NCBI GenBank assembly: GCA_018645005.1
Contig: JABGPJ010000125.1
Location: forward strand, 1 to 34,581
Length of the DNA stretch: 34,581 nt
DNA from: Deltaproteobacteria bacterium
Lineage (GTDB): Bacteria > SAR324 > XYD2-FULL-50-16
Reading direction: 5' to 3'
The stretch's first letter is position 1, and each line of letters begins with the position of its first letter. Both the position numbers and the translations under genes were made by a program. Below are positions 23,274 to 30,857 of the stretch, piece after piece. The notes below the pieces were generated by a model. That model worked only from the letters and a program-made list of their open reading frames with translations. It did not search any database and was not told where the DNA came from.

Positions 23274-24545
23274 TCAGCAAAGCATCAGCCCCGGATTTTC
23301 AACTAATTGTGTCAAATAAGCCATAAACAGGGAGGCAGGCGCCCCATCGATGACCCGATGATCAAAGGTAAAAGAATAGGTCATAATGGGTCGGGCAACA
23401 ATCTCGCCATCTCTAACGACTGCCCGGTCTGTAATAGGTCCTGTTGCCAGAATCGCGGACTCCGGTTGATTGATGATAGGTGTGCCGAACCCATAAGTCC
23501 CGCTGGTTCCGCCGAGGTTGGTAATCGTAAAGGTGCTTCCCCTGACATCATCGGGTAGGATGGTCCCAGCCCTCGCCGCCTGTACCAGCACTTTCAGTTC
23601 TTTACTGATTTCAGGCAACGGTTTCTGATCGGCGTTTCTCAATACGGGTACAATCAGACCGCTGTCCAAAACGCTGTCTCCCATGATAGCGACCGCCACA
23701 CCGATATGAATGTCCTCCCAGATCTTGATTTCGTCATCGATCAAGCTCGAATTGATAATTGGATGAGCCTGCAGTGCTTTGGTCATAGCCAGCACAAAAA
23801 TATCGGTATAGGTAATACGGGTTTGCAGCATCTCTTCCTGTTTTAAAAATTCCCCACGAAGATTTTTCATTGCGCTCATATCCATTTCACCCGTAATCGT
23901 GAGCTGGGCTGAACTGAGTAGACTTTGTTGCATGTGATGGGCAATGGCTTTCCTCATACCGGTTTTAATAGAGACAGACTCCTTGACCCGCTTTCCATCG
24001 AACATGTCACCGCTCCATTCATTGGCAGGGGCACTGGCAGCAGGTGCAGACGCTTTGGTTTCTATGGCAAGTTCAATATCCGTTTTTGTGATTCTGCCAC
24101 CGGGTCCGGTACCGCCTACCTGGCTGATATCAATGCCGCTTTCCGCAGCCATTTTTTTGGCCACCGGCGAAATCCGTACCCGTTCCCCTTTTCCACCGGC
24201 TGCAACAGGAGCAGCTGGTTTTGCCGCAGCGGGCTTCGGTTTTTCAGATGCTGCCTGTGTGGCAACCACACCAGATTCTGCCTGCAACGCTTTCAGCTCT
24301 TCTTCGGTTTCAGCCAGCTGGCCGACCACAGCTCCCACAGGCTGCCTGGCACCTGTTTCAACTGTAACCAGAATATGGAGAAAACCTGCACCCATGGACT
24401 CAACCTCCCACTCGGTTTTCTCCGTTTCAATTGTCAATACAACCGCTTCCTTTTCGACCCAATCGCCCTCATTAAACTTCCATCCGGTCAGATCCGCCTC
24501 TTTCATACTCATGCCCAATTTTGGAATATTAATCTCTGTTGCCAA
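23274..24545 (-). CDS. acoC: E2 dihydrolipoamide acetyltransferase of the acetoin dehydrogenase complex
   Basis: 423 residues with a TTG start at 24545 preceded by AAGGAGA. The order is: a lipoyl domain (lipoylated Lys43 in ETEKTEWEVES), an Ala/Pro linker, a peripheral subunit-binding domain (RISPVAKKMAAESG, then GTGPGGRITKTDIE, about 123-158), and a C-terminal catalytic domain ending in FDHRVIDGAPAS with the active-site His396 and the DG pair. It transfers acetyl from E1 to CoA. It is the fourth gene of the aco operon. Confidence 0.88.
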   Translation of the reverse strand: MATEINIPKLGMSMKEADLTGWKFNEGDWVEKEAVVLTIETEKTEWEVESMGAGFLHILVTVETGARQPVGAVVGQLAETEEELKALQAESGVVATQAASEKPKPAAAKPAAPVAAGGKGERVRISPVAKKMAAESGIDISQVGGTGPGGRITKTDIELAIETKASAPAASAPANEWSGDMFDGKRVKESVSIKTGMRKAIAHHMQQSLLSSAQLTITGEMDMSAMKNLRGEFLKQEEMLQTRITYTDIFVLAMTKALQAHPIINSSLIDDEIKIWEDIHIGVAVAIMGDSVLDSGLIVPVLRNADQKPLPEISKELKVLVQAARAGTILPDDVRGSTFTITNLGGTSGTYGFGTPIINQPESAILATGPITDRAVVRDGEIVARPIMTYSFTFDHRVIDGAPASLFMAYLTQLVENPGLMLC

Positions 24546-24614
24546 TTTTATCTCCTTGTTGTCTATTGTTTTGATGGTCGAATTTAAGACTCAAACCTCA
24601 CTTCTTTAACGATC

Positions 24615-25583
24615 CTAAGCGTTTCCCATGACTGCCTCTACAGCCGCAATAATATCCCTGGGTTGCGGAAGTGCGTACTTTTCCATGTATCCACCCGGGA
24701 TGGGAATATTCGGAGCAGCAACTCTCTGAACCGGGGCATCCAGATAATCAAACGCATTTTCCATGATCAGGGCGGCGATTTCTCCGGTCACGCCACAGCG
24801 CAATGTATCCTCATCAACGACCACCGCCCGGCTGGTTTTCTGGACCGATTTAACAACGGTATCGAGATCGAAAGGCTCCAGCGTCCTGGGGTCAATGACC
24901 TCCAGACTGACTTTGTCCTTCAACTGCTCTGCCGCGGCCAGGGCATGATGGACCATCATGCCGGTTGCCACAATCGTCACATCTGTTCCCTCACGTTTGA
25001 TGTCCGCTACACCAAAAGGAATGGTGTATTCCTCTTCAGGGATTTGGCCCGGGCTTCCCAATAGTCCCTTGTGATAAAAAAATACCACTGGATTATTGTC
25101 TCTGATGGCTGTTTTCAAAAGTCCCTTGGCATCGTAGGGTGTGGATGGAATAACCAGCTTGAGTCCGGGGGTATGCATGACAACCGCTTCAGGGCTCTGT
25201 GAATGTTCGGCACCCAGCTTGAAACCACCTCCTATGGCACCCATAAAAACAACTGGTACATTCACTTTTCCGGCGTGGAGAAAATGCCATTTTGCAGCTT
25301 TCAGAAATATTTCATCCCCGGCAATCCACATAAAATCGCCAAACATCATGTCCGCCACGGGTCGATATCCGGTCATGGCGGCTCCAATGGCAGAACCGGC
25401 CACAGCGGTTTCAGCCAGAGGGGTGTCCATCACCCGGTCCTTTCCGAATTGCTGCACCAATTTGCCGGTGGCGCCAAATGTGCCCTGCTGGACATCCTCA
25501 CCAATAATAAAAACTTTTTCGTCCCTTTCTAACTCCTCCCTCAACGCTTCATTGATGGCCATTACAAATACGGTATCTTTCAT
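24615..25583 (-). CDS. acoB: E1 component beta subunit (acetoin dehydrogenase type)
   Basis: 322 residues, transketolase-like C-terminal and pyrimidine-binding domains. Family segments include FIIGEDVQQGTFGATGKL, DTPLAETAVAGSAIGAAMTG, and LGAEHSQSPEAVVMH, then IDPRTLEPFD and VVVDED. Forms the alpha2beta2 E1 that decarboxylates a 2-oxo acid or acetoin with TDP. GAGGATAACCC precedes the ATG. Lies 57 bases after acoA. Confidence 0.88.
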   Translation of the reverse strand: MKDTVFVMAINEALREELERDEKVFIIGEDVQQGTFGATGKLVQQFGKDRVMDTPLAETAVAGSAIGAAMTGYRPVADMMFGDFMWIAGDEIFLKAAKWHFLHAGKVNVPVVFMGAIGGGFKLGAEHSQSPEAVVMHTPGLKLVIPSTPYDAKGLLKTAIRDNNPVVFFYHKGLLGSPGQIPEEEYTIPFGVADIKREGTDVTIVATGMMVHHALAAAEQLKDKVSLEVIDPRTLEPFDLDTVVKSVQKTSRAVVVDEDTLRCGVTGEIAALIMENAFDYLDAPVQRVAAPNIPIPGGYMEKYALPQPRDIIAAVEAVMGNA

Positions 25584-25640
25584 TGGGTTATCCTCTTCGG
25601 GTTAAGCTAAGTTAATCGTCTGGGTGAATGGTTGAATATA

Positions 25641-26618
25641 TTATTCCGCATACAGCATCTTATCCAATATTGAGGGATCCGGTTTTCCGCTGGCAGTTGC
25701 CAGCCGGTCCATTTCATCTGCCTCTGCTTGCAGCTCTTTGTCGACTTTTTCGATATCCTTCTTGGTCAATATTTTCTGGGCCAGGAGTTTTTTCTCGAAT
25801 AACTTAATGGGATCCCGTTTTTTAGACTTTTCGATCAGTTCCTCAGAACGAGGTTCAAAATGATTTACGTCTGGAGAACCCTCAGAATGAGCCCGGAACC
25901 TGTGTGTCTTGCCCTCGATCAGAGAGGGTCCTTCACCGGCTCGAGCACGTGCCACTGCTGCCTGCATGACTTCATGGACCGCCAGGACATCCATGCCATC
26001 CACCACAACACCCGGCATATCATATCCGGCGGCCAGATCGGCGATATCTTCCCTGGGATAGGCGTCAGCGATAGGCGTGTACTGAGCCATACCATTGTTG
26101 TCACATACCCAGACAATGGGGAGTTTCCAAACGGCAGCCAGATTAAAGGCTTCGTGCAACGTACCCCGGTTGGAGCTACCGTCCCCGAAACAGCCGACTG
26201 CTACCTGTTCGCGCCCATTTTTCTTGGCAGCCAGTCCCCATCCCAGAGTCAGCGGGAATTGGGAACCGATGGTTCCTGATGAACCCAGTACGCCGTGTTC
26301 AGGGTCAACACTGTGGAATCCCGAAATACCTTGACTACATCCACCAGCGAACCCGAAATGTTCGGCCAGAAACTCTGTTCCCGAAAAACCTTTGGAAATT
26401 AAATAGACAATGCCATGACCGCGATGATGCGGATAAATATAGTCATCATCTCTCAGAAAAGAGGCAACACCGGCAGCCAATCCTTCCGATCCCTGACCAC
26501 TGTGAAAAAATGAGACGACTTTTCCGGCAGCCAATCCCTCGATGGTGATCGTATCGATCTTTTTGCCCAAGACCATGTTTTTGTACAACTTTATTAAATC
26601 ATCTTTTTCCAGCTTCAT
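25641..26618 (-). CDS. acoA: E1 component alpha subunit (acetoin dehydrogenase type)
   Basis: 325 residues with the thiamine-diphosphate motif GDGSSNRG...NN (G145 to N175), the YPHHRGHG region and PxFIEGKTHRFRAHSEG-type tail. Its size is typical of AcoA rather than longer pyruvate dehydrogenase alpha chains, and the neighbouring reductases point to acetoin. AGGAGAG precedes the ATG. Pyruvate or branched 2-oxo acid dehydrogenase is the alternative. Confidence 0.85.
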   Translation of the reverse strand: MKLEKDDLIKLYKNMVLGKKIDTITIEGLAAGKVVSFFHSGQGSEGLAAGVASFLRDDDYIYPHHRGHGIVYLISKGFSGTEFLAEHFGFAGGCSQGISGFHSVDPEHGVLGSSGTIGSQFPLTLGWGLAAKKNGREQVAVGCFGDGSSNRGTLHEAFNLAAVWKLPIVWVCDNNGMAQYTPIADAYPREDIADLAAGYDMPGVVVDGMDVLAVHEVMQAAVARARAGEGPSLIEGKTHRFRAHSEGSPDVNHFEPRSEELIEKSKKRDPIKLFEKKLLAQKILTKKDIEKVDKELQAEADEMDRLATASGKPDPSILDKMLYAE

Positions 26619-26672
26619 CTTTCTCTCCTGATTGGGTTAACAAATGTCATTTTGATAAATCCACAAGAAAAT

Positions 26673-28043
26673 CTATCTCTTCGGCAGATACAACGACCAA
26701 GCCATGGCATCCTGGGATGCCAGAGTTATCGATTCGGAAAATGTGGGATGCACCACGATGGTTCGTGCAATATCTTCAACAGTCGCTTCCATCTGCATGG
26801 CCAGGCTAGCCCCCCAGATCAGTTCGTTCGCGTGGCTGCCTACTATGTGTACCCCCAAGACCTCCCCATACTTGGCATCGGATACGATTTTAACAGCCCC
26901 ATCCAACTCCCCCCGGGCAATAGCGACTCCGTTGATGGACATGGGGAAATTTCCCACTTCCACTTCATAGTCCATCTTCTCTGCTTCCTCTTCAGAGAGG
27001 CCAACGGCAGCAGCCTCTGGAAAAGTATTCAGTCCCCTGGGCACCAGGCGATTATTGAAAATAGATGACTGTCCCATGGCGTTTTCAGCCGCAACCACAC
27101 CCATCACTGTGGCGGCATAACTCAACTGCCAACCGCCGGTCACATCACCAATGGCATAGATATTATCCATATTGGTTCTAAGATTTTCGTCTACTTTGAT
27201 GAAGCGTTTATCATCGACAGCAATACCGGTTGCCTCCAGTCCGATATTTTGGGTGTTCGGTTGCCGGATGGAGGTCAAAATCCGATTTACGGTCACGGAT
27301 TGCTCTTCCTTGCCTGCCAGCACGGCTTTAATGTTTTTTCCAGATTTTTTAACTGATTTGAGGGACATCCGTGGCAGAATTTCTACGCCTTGTTCCCGCA
27401 GGGCCGCAGCAATCCGTTGACTGGTGTCTCCGTCTTCGGCCGGAAGAATTCTGGCGCCTTCAAATGCCAGCGTCACTTTACATCCGAAGTCGTTGAGAAT
27501 AGACGTCATCTCAACCTCCACATGCTCAGCACCGTATACTAATACCGATTTCGGAACCTGTTCCATGTTAAACACTTGATCTGTACTGAGATGAGCATCC
27601 TCAATTTCCTTTATCTCCGGAAGGACAGGTGAGGTCCCGGTAGCGACGATGATGCTCCTTGTGTCCAGTTGCCGACCGTCTATTTCAACCACCCCGGGGC
27701 TCTTAATGAGTCCGTTGCCTTCGATCACTTCGATCTGATTATTTTTCAGGAGTCCGCCCATCCCCATCTTTATATCACCTGACGCGCCGTCCATACGGGT
27801 TACCAGCACAGAAAGGTCGGTGGATTTTATAGTTGCGTTAATACCGAACGCAGCGGCATTTTGGATCATCCGGTTCACATAGGCGCCTTGTCCCCAGACT
27901 TTGGCAGGAATACAGCCCCGATTAACGCAAGTACCACCAATGTCAGCTGCTTCCACCAGTGCGACCTTCCCACCCAGCTGGGCAGCTCGGATACTCGCTG
28001 CATACCCGCCGGGTCCCCCCCCAACAATAACAACATCATACAT
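26673..28043 (-). CDS. lpdA: Dihydrolipoamide dehydrogenase (E3)
   Basis: 456 residues from the ATG at 28043 (TTGGAG upstream), preferred to the GTG at 28088 because it starts right before the FAD motif GGGPGG (8-13). The redox disulfide is C39-VNRG-C44, and the C-terminal catalytic pair is in VVHPTFSES. The NAD-binding glycine motif is altered: GAEHVEVE replaces GGGxIGxE, which is odd for the family and may affect cofactor preference. First gene of the aco operon. Confidence 0.85.
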   Translation of the reverse strand: MYDVVIVGGGPGGYAASIRAAQLGGKVALVEAADIGGTCVNRGCIPAKVWGQGAYVNRMIQNAAAFGINATIKSTDLSVLVTRMDGASGDIKMGMGGLLKNNQIEVIEGNGLIKSPGVVEIDGRQLDTRSIIVATGTSPVLPEIKEIEDAHLSTDQVFNMEQVPKSVLVYGAEHVEVEMTSILNDFGCKVTLAFEGARILPAEDGDTSQRIAAALREQGVEILPRMSLKSVKKSGKNIKAVLAGKEEQSVTVNRILTSIRQPNTQNIGLEATGIAVDDKRFIKVDENLRTNMDNIYAIGDVTGGWQLSYAATVMGVVAAENAMGQSSIFNNRLVPRGLNTFPEAAAVGLSEEEAEKMDYEVEVGNFPMSINGVAIARGELDGAVKIVSDAKYGEVLGVHIVGSHANELIWGASLAMQMEATVEDIARTIVVHPTFSESITLASQDAMAWSLYLPKR

Positions 28044-28411
28044 TTTCCGACTCCAATTTAGACTGTTTAAGTTTTTCAGTACACTCACCCACCTACTTCT
28101 GAACAGCTTCTGTATTGATGTAATTCACCTTTTGACTTATCATTTTCACAGGAAATAACGAATTCCTTTTCCCAACTATATCGAAAGTAATGAGTTCAGA
28201 AACTGACTGATGCGGATAAACTAGCGGAAATATGGAATAAGCACAAGGTGCTCAAGTTTCGTGCAGATCTATACAAATAGTTGCAGAAATGCGACGGTAA
28301 AACCCCTCTTGAGTTGCACACATGAAACAATACACCGCAAGTCAGTTTTCATCACAAAATTAATATACTGTTTTAATTGAATATATATTGTTCCTCATGA
28401 ACATAACATCA
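28044..28411. other. Intergenic region between divergent operons
   Basis: No confident gene. A short open stretch near 28202-28285 (QKLTDADKLAEIWNKHKVLK then FRADLYK) is preceded by stop codons and might be a coding relic. No clear promoter for the aco operon was recognised. Confidence 0.4.
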
Positions 28412-28427
28412 TGGCATATTCTGTGCT
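28412..28427 (+). promoter_or_regulatory. Sigma-54 promoter candidate
   Basis: TGGCATATTCTGTGCT has GG and GC separated by 10 bases and fits -24/-12 with mismatches at one base in each element. It would start transcription near 28439, just before a ribosome site (GGAGTAAG) and the ATG at 28456. No dedicated activator is adjacent. Confidence 0.5.
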
Positions 28428-28455
28428 GTATGTAATGAAAAATGGAGTAAGCATA

Positions 28456-28774
28456 ATGAAAGTAGCAATTATAGTTTGGAATAACAGGATTTCGCCCGTC
28501 TTCGATGTTGCTCGCAATATTATTGTGCTGGACATTGCAGGGGGGTCAGGTCACTCAAAGAAGACTTGAGGCTTTCGGCAATGATCAGCCTGCGTACAAG
28601 GCTATGCATTTGCTGCAATTGCAGGTTTATACCCTGGTAGGCGGTGCCATCTCAAGACTTCAGACCCGTGTAATCACCGCTCATAAAATTGAGCTGATTC
28701 CATTTTTTTCAGGTAGACTGCCAGACTCTGGGATGCTAATGCCCAGGTGGTGCAGAAACAGGAGACTACAGTAA
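28456..28774 (+). pseudogene. NifX/NafY-like (dinitrogenase cofactor-binding family) protein, frameshifted
   Basis: The first frame reads MKVAIIVWNNRISPVFDVAR and continues to LDIAG, the typical N-terminus of the NifX/NifB-C-terminal family. It then breaks at the G-run at 28540-28545. With five rather than six G's the frame continues GGQVTQRRLEAFGND to LVGGAISRLQT and a Cys/Arg-rich tail (PRWCRNRRLQ), giving 105 residues in total. The family binds iron-molybdenum or related metal clusters. The interval length (319) equals 106 codons plus one base, so a single extra G explains it; a mutation or a read error is equally possible. Confidence 0.7.
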
Positions 28775-28811
28775 AGAGTGGGTTAAAAAATAAACTGAAA
28801 AAGGAAAACGA

Positions 28812-29177
28812 ATGGAAAAGATATTAATTATTGGCTGCAAACGAACAATGGATGATGTATGCATTGCCTGTTCGCGCTGCATGGTTGCCTTTAACAGGAA
28901 AGAAGGCGAATTTTCAGGCTATCAAGGGCAAGATATTCAGCTACTGGGAATACTTAATTGTGGTGATTGTCCCGGCGCCAGCATTGTACCCCGTTTGGCC
29001 CAGGTAAGCCTGTGGAACAAGCCCCTGGGGGAAAAAGTAACAAAAATCCATCTGGGTCCATGCCTGGTTGATCATTGCCCATATAGTGAATCTATTATCA
29101 AAAAAATTAAGGCAACGTCGGGTATCGAAGTGATTGAAGGAACACATCCGTATTTGCCTGAGAATATTTTCGCTTGA
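28812..29177 (+). CDS. CGGC-domain protein, putative metal-binding
   Basis: 121 residues. An N-terminal KILIIGCKRTMDDVCIACSR, then CMVAFNRKEGEFSGYQ, and the family element ILNCGDCPGAS (the CGGC position reads C-G-D-C here), then LGPCLVDHCPY. The many conserved Cys suggest metal or cluster binding; the function is unknown. AAGGAAAACG lies before the ATG. It follows the NifX-like gene by 37 bases and likely shares its transcript. Confidence 0.75.
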   Translation: MEKILIIGCKRTMDDVCIACSRCMVAFNRKEGEFSGYQGQDIQLLGILNCGDCPGASIVPRLAQVSLWNKPLGEKVTKIHLGPCLVDHCPYSESIIKKIKATSGIEVIEGTHPYLPENIFA

Positions 29178-29211
29178 TGTCGTACAAAACCTTAATCTAA
29201 TAAATAACTTA

Positions 29212-29310
29212 GGGTCGGCTCAAAAAATACTTGGCATTGTGTCAGCAAAATGTCCGGTCTTTATGGGACTTTTGCTGACAGCTTATGCCAAGTTATTTTT
29301 GTACGATCCC
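29212..29310 (+). repeat. Palindromic MITE-like element (99 bp)
   Basis: Starts GGGTCGGCTCAAAAAATACT and ends GTTATTTTTGTACGATCCC. The terminal arms (about 26 bp) are imperfect inverted repeats, and the inner arms (GTCAGCAAAATGTCC / GGGACTTTTGCTGAC) extend the palindrome almost to the centre. Flanked by TTA on both sides. It separates the CGGC and DUF364 genes. Confidence 0.8.
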
Positions 29311-29384
29311 TTATGGTAAAGGAGGAATTAGGCCAACAAAAGACGGAACCGGGTTATGACACCCATTAACCTATATCACAATCC

Positions 29385-30125
29385 ATGATACTAAAAAACC
29401 TCAAGAAATACGCATTAAGTAACCGGCAAGAAGCATCGATTGCAGATGTTCGCATAGGCTTGAGCTATACTGCGGTATGTTTGAATAACGGATCTGTTGG
29501 CGTTGCCATGACATTCCACAAGGATATCCCCCATGGTTGCCTCCCGGATAAAACGCCGATGATCGGCAAAAAGGCCGGAGAACTGATTGAAAAAGCGGAT
29601 TCACAGAATATTCTGGAGAGAACAGTTGCCATAGCCACCATCAATGCCACTTTAAACAGAAACAGACCGGACTTGAAAACCGGAGACGTGTTGGAGATCC
29701 TCAATCCCGGGAAAGACGACATCGTTGGAATGGTTGGTTTTTTTGGTCCGCTTGTACCAAAGCTGAAATCGCAGGTAAAGAAGCTCTATATTTTTGAGAA
29801 GTCGACCTCTAAAAGCGAAGGATTGCTTTCTGAAGAAAAGGCTTTTGATATCCTTCCTGAATGCACCATAGCCCTCATCACCTCTACTTCCTTGATAAAC
29901 CTGTCGTTTGAGAAAATAGTGGAGACTGCAAGGAACTGTCGCAAAGTTGTGCTGGTTGGCTCATCCACGCCTCTGGCCCCTGATGTTTTTAAAGCCTTTG
30001 GGGTGGATATTCTTTCCGGTATTATCGTGACCGACCATGCGCAGGTTTTGCGGATTGTCAGTGAATCGGGCGGCATGAAGTCATTCGGCAGGTTTGTGAA
30101 CAAGGTAAACAGCATCTGTGAATGA
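29385..30125 (+). CDS. DUF364 / DUF4213 putative heavy-metal chelation protein
   Basis: 246 residues. The N-terminal half (about 15-90, IADVRIGLSYTAVCLNNGSV) matches the DUF4213 region. The C-terminal half (IVGMVGFFGPLVPKLKSQ, LPECTIALITSTSLIN, VVLVGSSTPLAPDVFKAFGV) is DUF364, a Rossmann-like domain associated with metal or anaerobic cofactor handling. The ATG at 29385 lacks a good ribosome site. With NifX-like and CGGC neighbours it suggests a metal-handling group; biochemistry is unknown. Confidence 0.75.
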   Translation: MILKNLKKYALSNRQEASIADVRIGLSYTAVCLNNGSVGVAMTFHKDIPHGCLPDKTPMIGKKAGELIEKADSQNILERTVAIATINATLNRNRPDLKTGDVLEILNPGKDDIVGMVGFFGPLVPKLKSQVKKLYIFEKSTSKSEGLLSEEKAFDILPECTIALITSTSLINLSFEKIVETARNCRKVVLVGSSTPLAPDVFKAFGVDILSGIIVTDHAQVLRIVSESGGMKSFGRFVNKVNSICE

Positions 30126-30283
30126 AAATGCGGCACTAAATGCAATCCGTTCATGGCTAGTAGTAAAAAAAGAAACAACCAGCAGAGGAGCTACGTCATG
30201 CCTAACAGTGCCCGAAGATTGCCACATCACGCAAACCTCTTAATGACAGGAGAGCTTTTGACTATCAAGGTAATAAATCAAAT

Positions 30284-30619
30284 ATGGAAATTAATCTACG
30301 AACAGACAAATACTGTATTGAGACTGGAGCAAAAAGAGCTTATGAAAAGCTGCTGAAACGGTACTTTAAAAATAAAGTAGATAAAAATACCAAAAGTAGC
30401 TTAGAAGACCAAATTGAAGGATTGAAAACCTTTTTAGAACAGGTTGATACTAAAGTACTACGGAATTTATATCCAGAACTGGATGTAGGTGGAAAAACCG
30501 ATGTTATGCTGAAGGTCGATTCATTGGGACGAGAGATGACTCTCACTTTTAAACACAAAGAGATTAAACCTCCCCGGAAATCTTTTGCTGCAAAGACTGA
30601 TAAGGAAACATCTGATTGA
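30284..30619 (+). CDS. Conserved-looking hypothetical protein (111 aa)
   Basis: 111 residues, highly charged and mostly helical (TGAKRAYEKLLKRYFKNKVD, then LEDQIEGLKTFLEQVD), with a basic tail. No signal peptide, membrane segment or cysteine motif, one Cys at 11. I do not recognise the family. The ribosome site is weak. It lies 158 bases after DUF364 on the same strand, and a MITE copy follows about 140 bases later. Confidence 0.5.
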   Translation: MEINLRTDKYCIETGAKRAYEKLLKRYFKNKVDKNTKSSLEDQIEGLKTFLEQVDTKVLRNLYPELDVGGKTDVMLKVDSLGREMTLTFKHKEIKPPRKSFAAKTDKETSD

Positions 30620-30758
30620 AATAGTTGTGAATCCTTTTTTCACACAAAGGTTTATGGGTTGTTTTAGTTACCCCGCAACTTTCAGTTTACGGGGATTTCC
30701 TATCTTAACAGGGTGGGAAACAAACGGATTGGCTGTCAATCATAAATTGCTGTTCTAA

Positions 30759-30857
30759 GGGTCGGCTCAAAAATTACTTGGCATTTTGTCTGCAAAATGT
30801 CCAGTCTTTATGGGACTTTTGCGGACAGATTATGCCAAGTTATTTTTGTACGATCCC
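30759..30857 (+). repeat. Palindromic MITE-like element (99 bp)
   Basis: Starts GGGTCGGCTCAAAAATTACT and ends GTTATTTTTGTACGATCCC. It is nearly identical to the copy at 29212 (small differences such as GTCTGC/GTCAGC). Flanked by TAA on both sides. Its last base, C at 30857, is also the first base of the plus-strand CTA that makes the TAG stop of the minus-strand DUF169-CoaE gene. Confidence 0.8.

Noticed and set aside
28202-28285. Short coding-like stretch ending FRADLYK
   Set aside because: Only about 27 codons, preceded by stops, no start or ribosome site; might be a relic but cannot be assigned.
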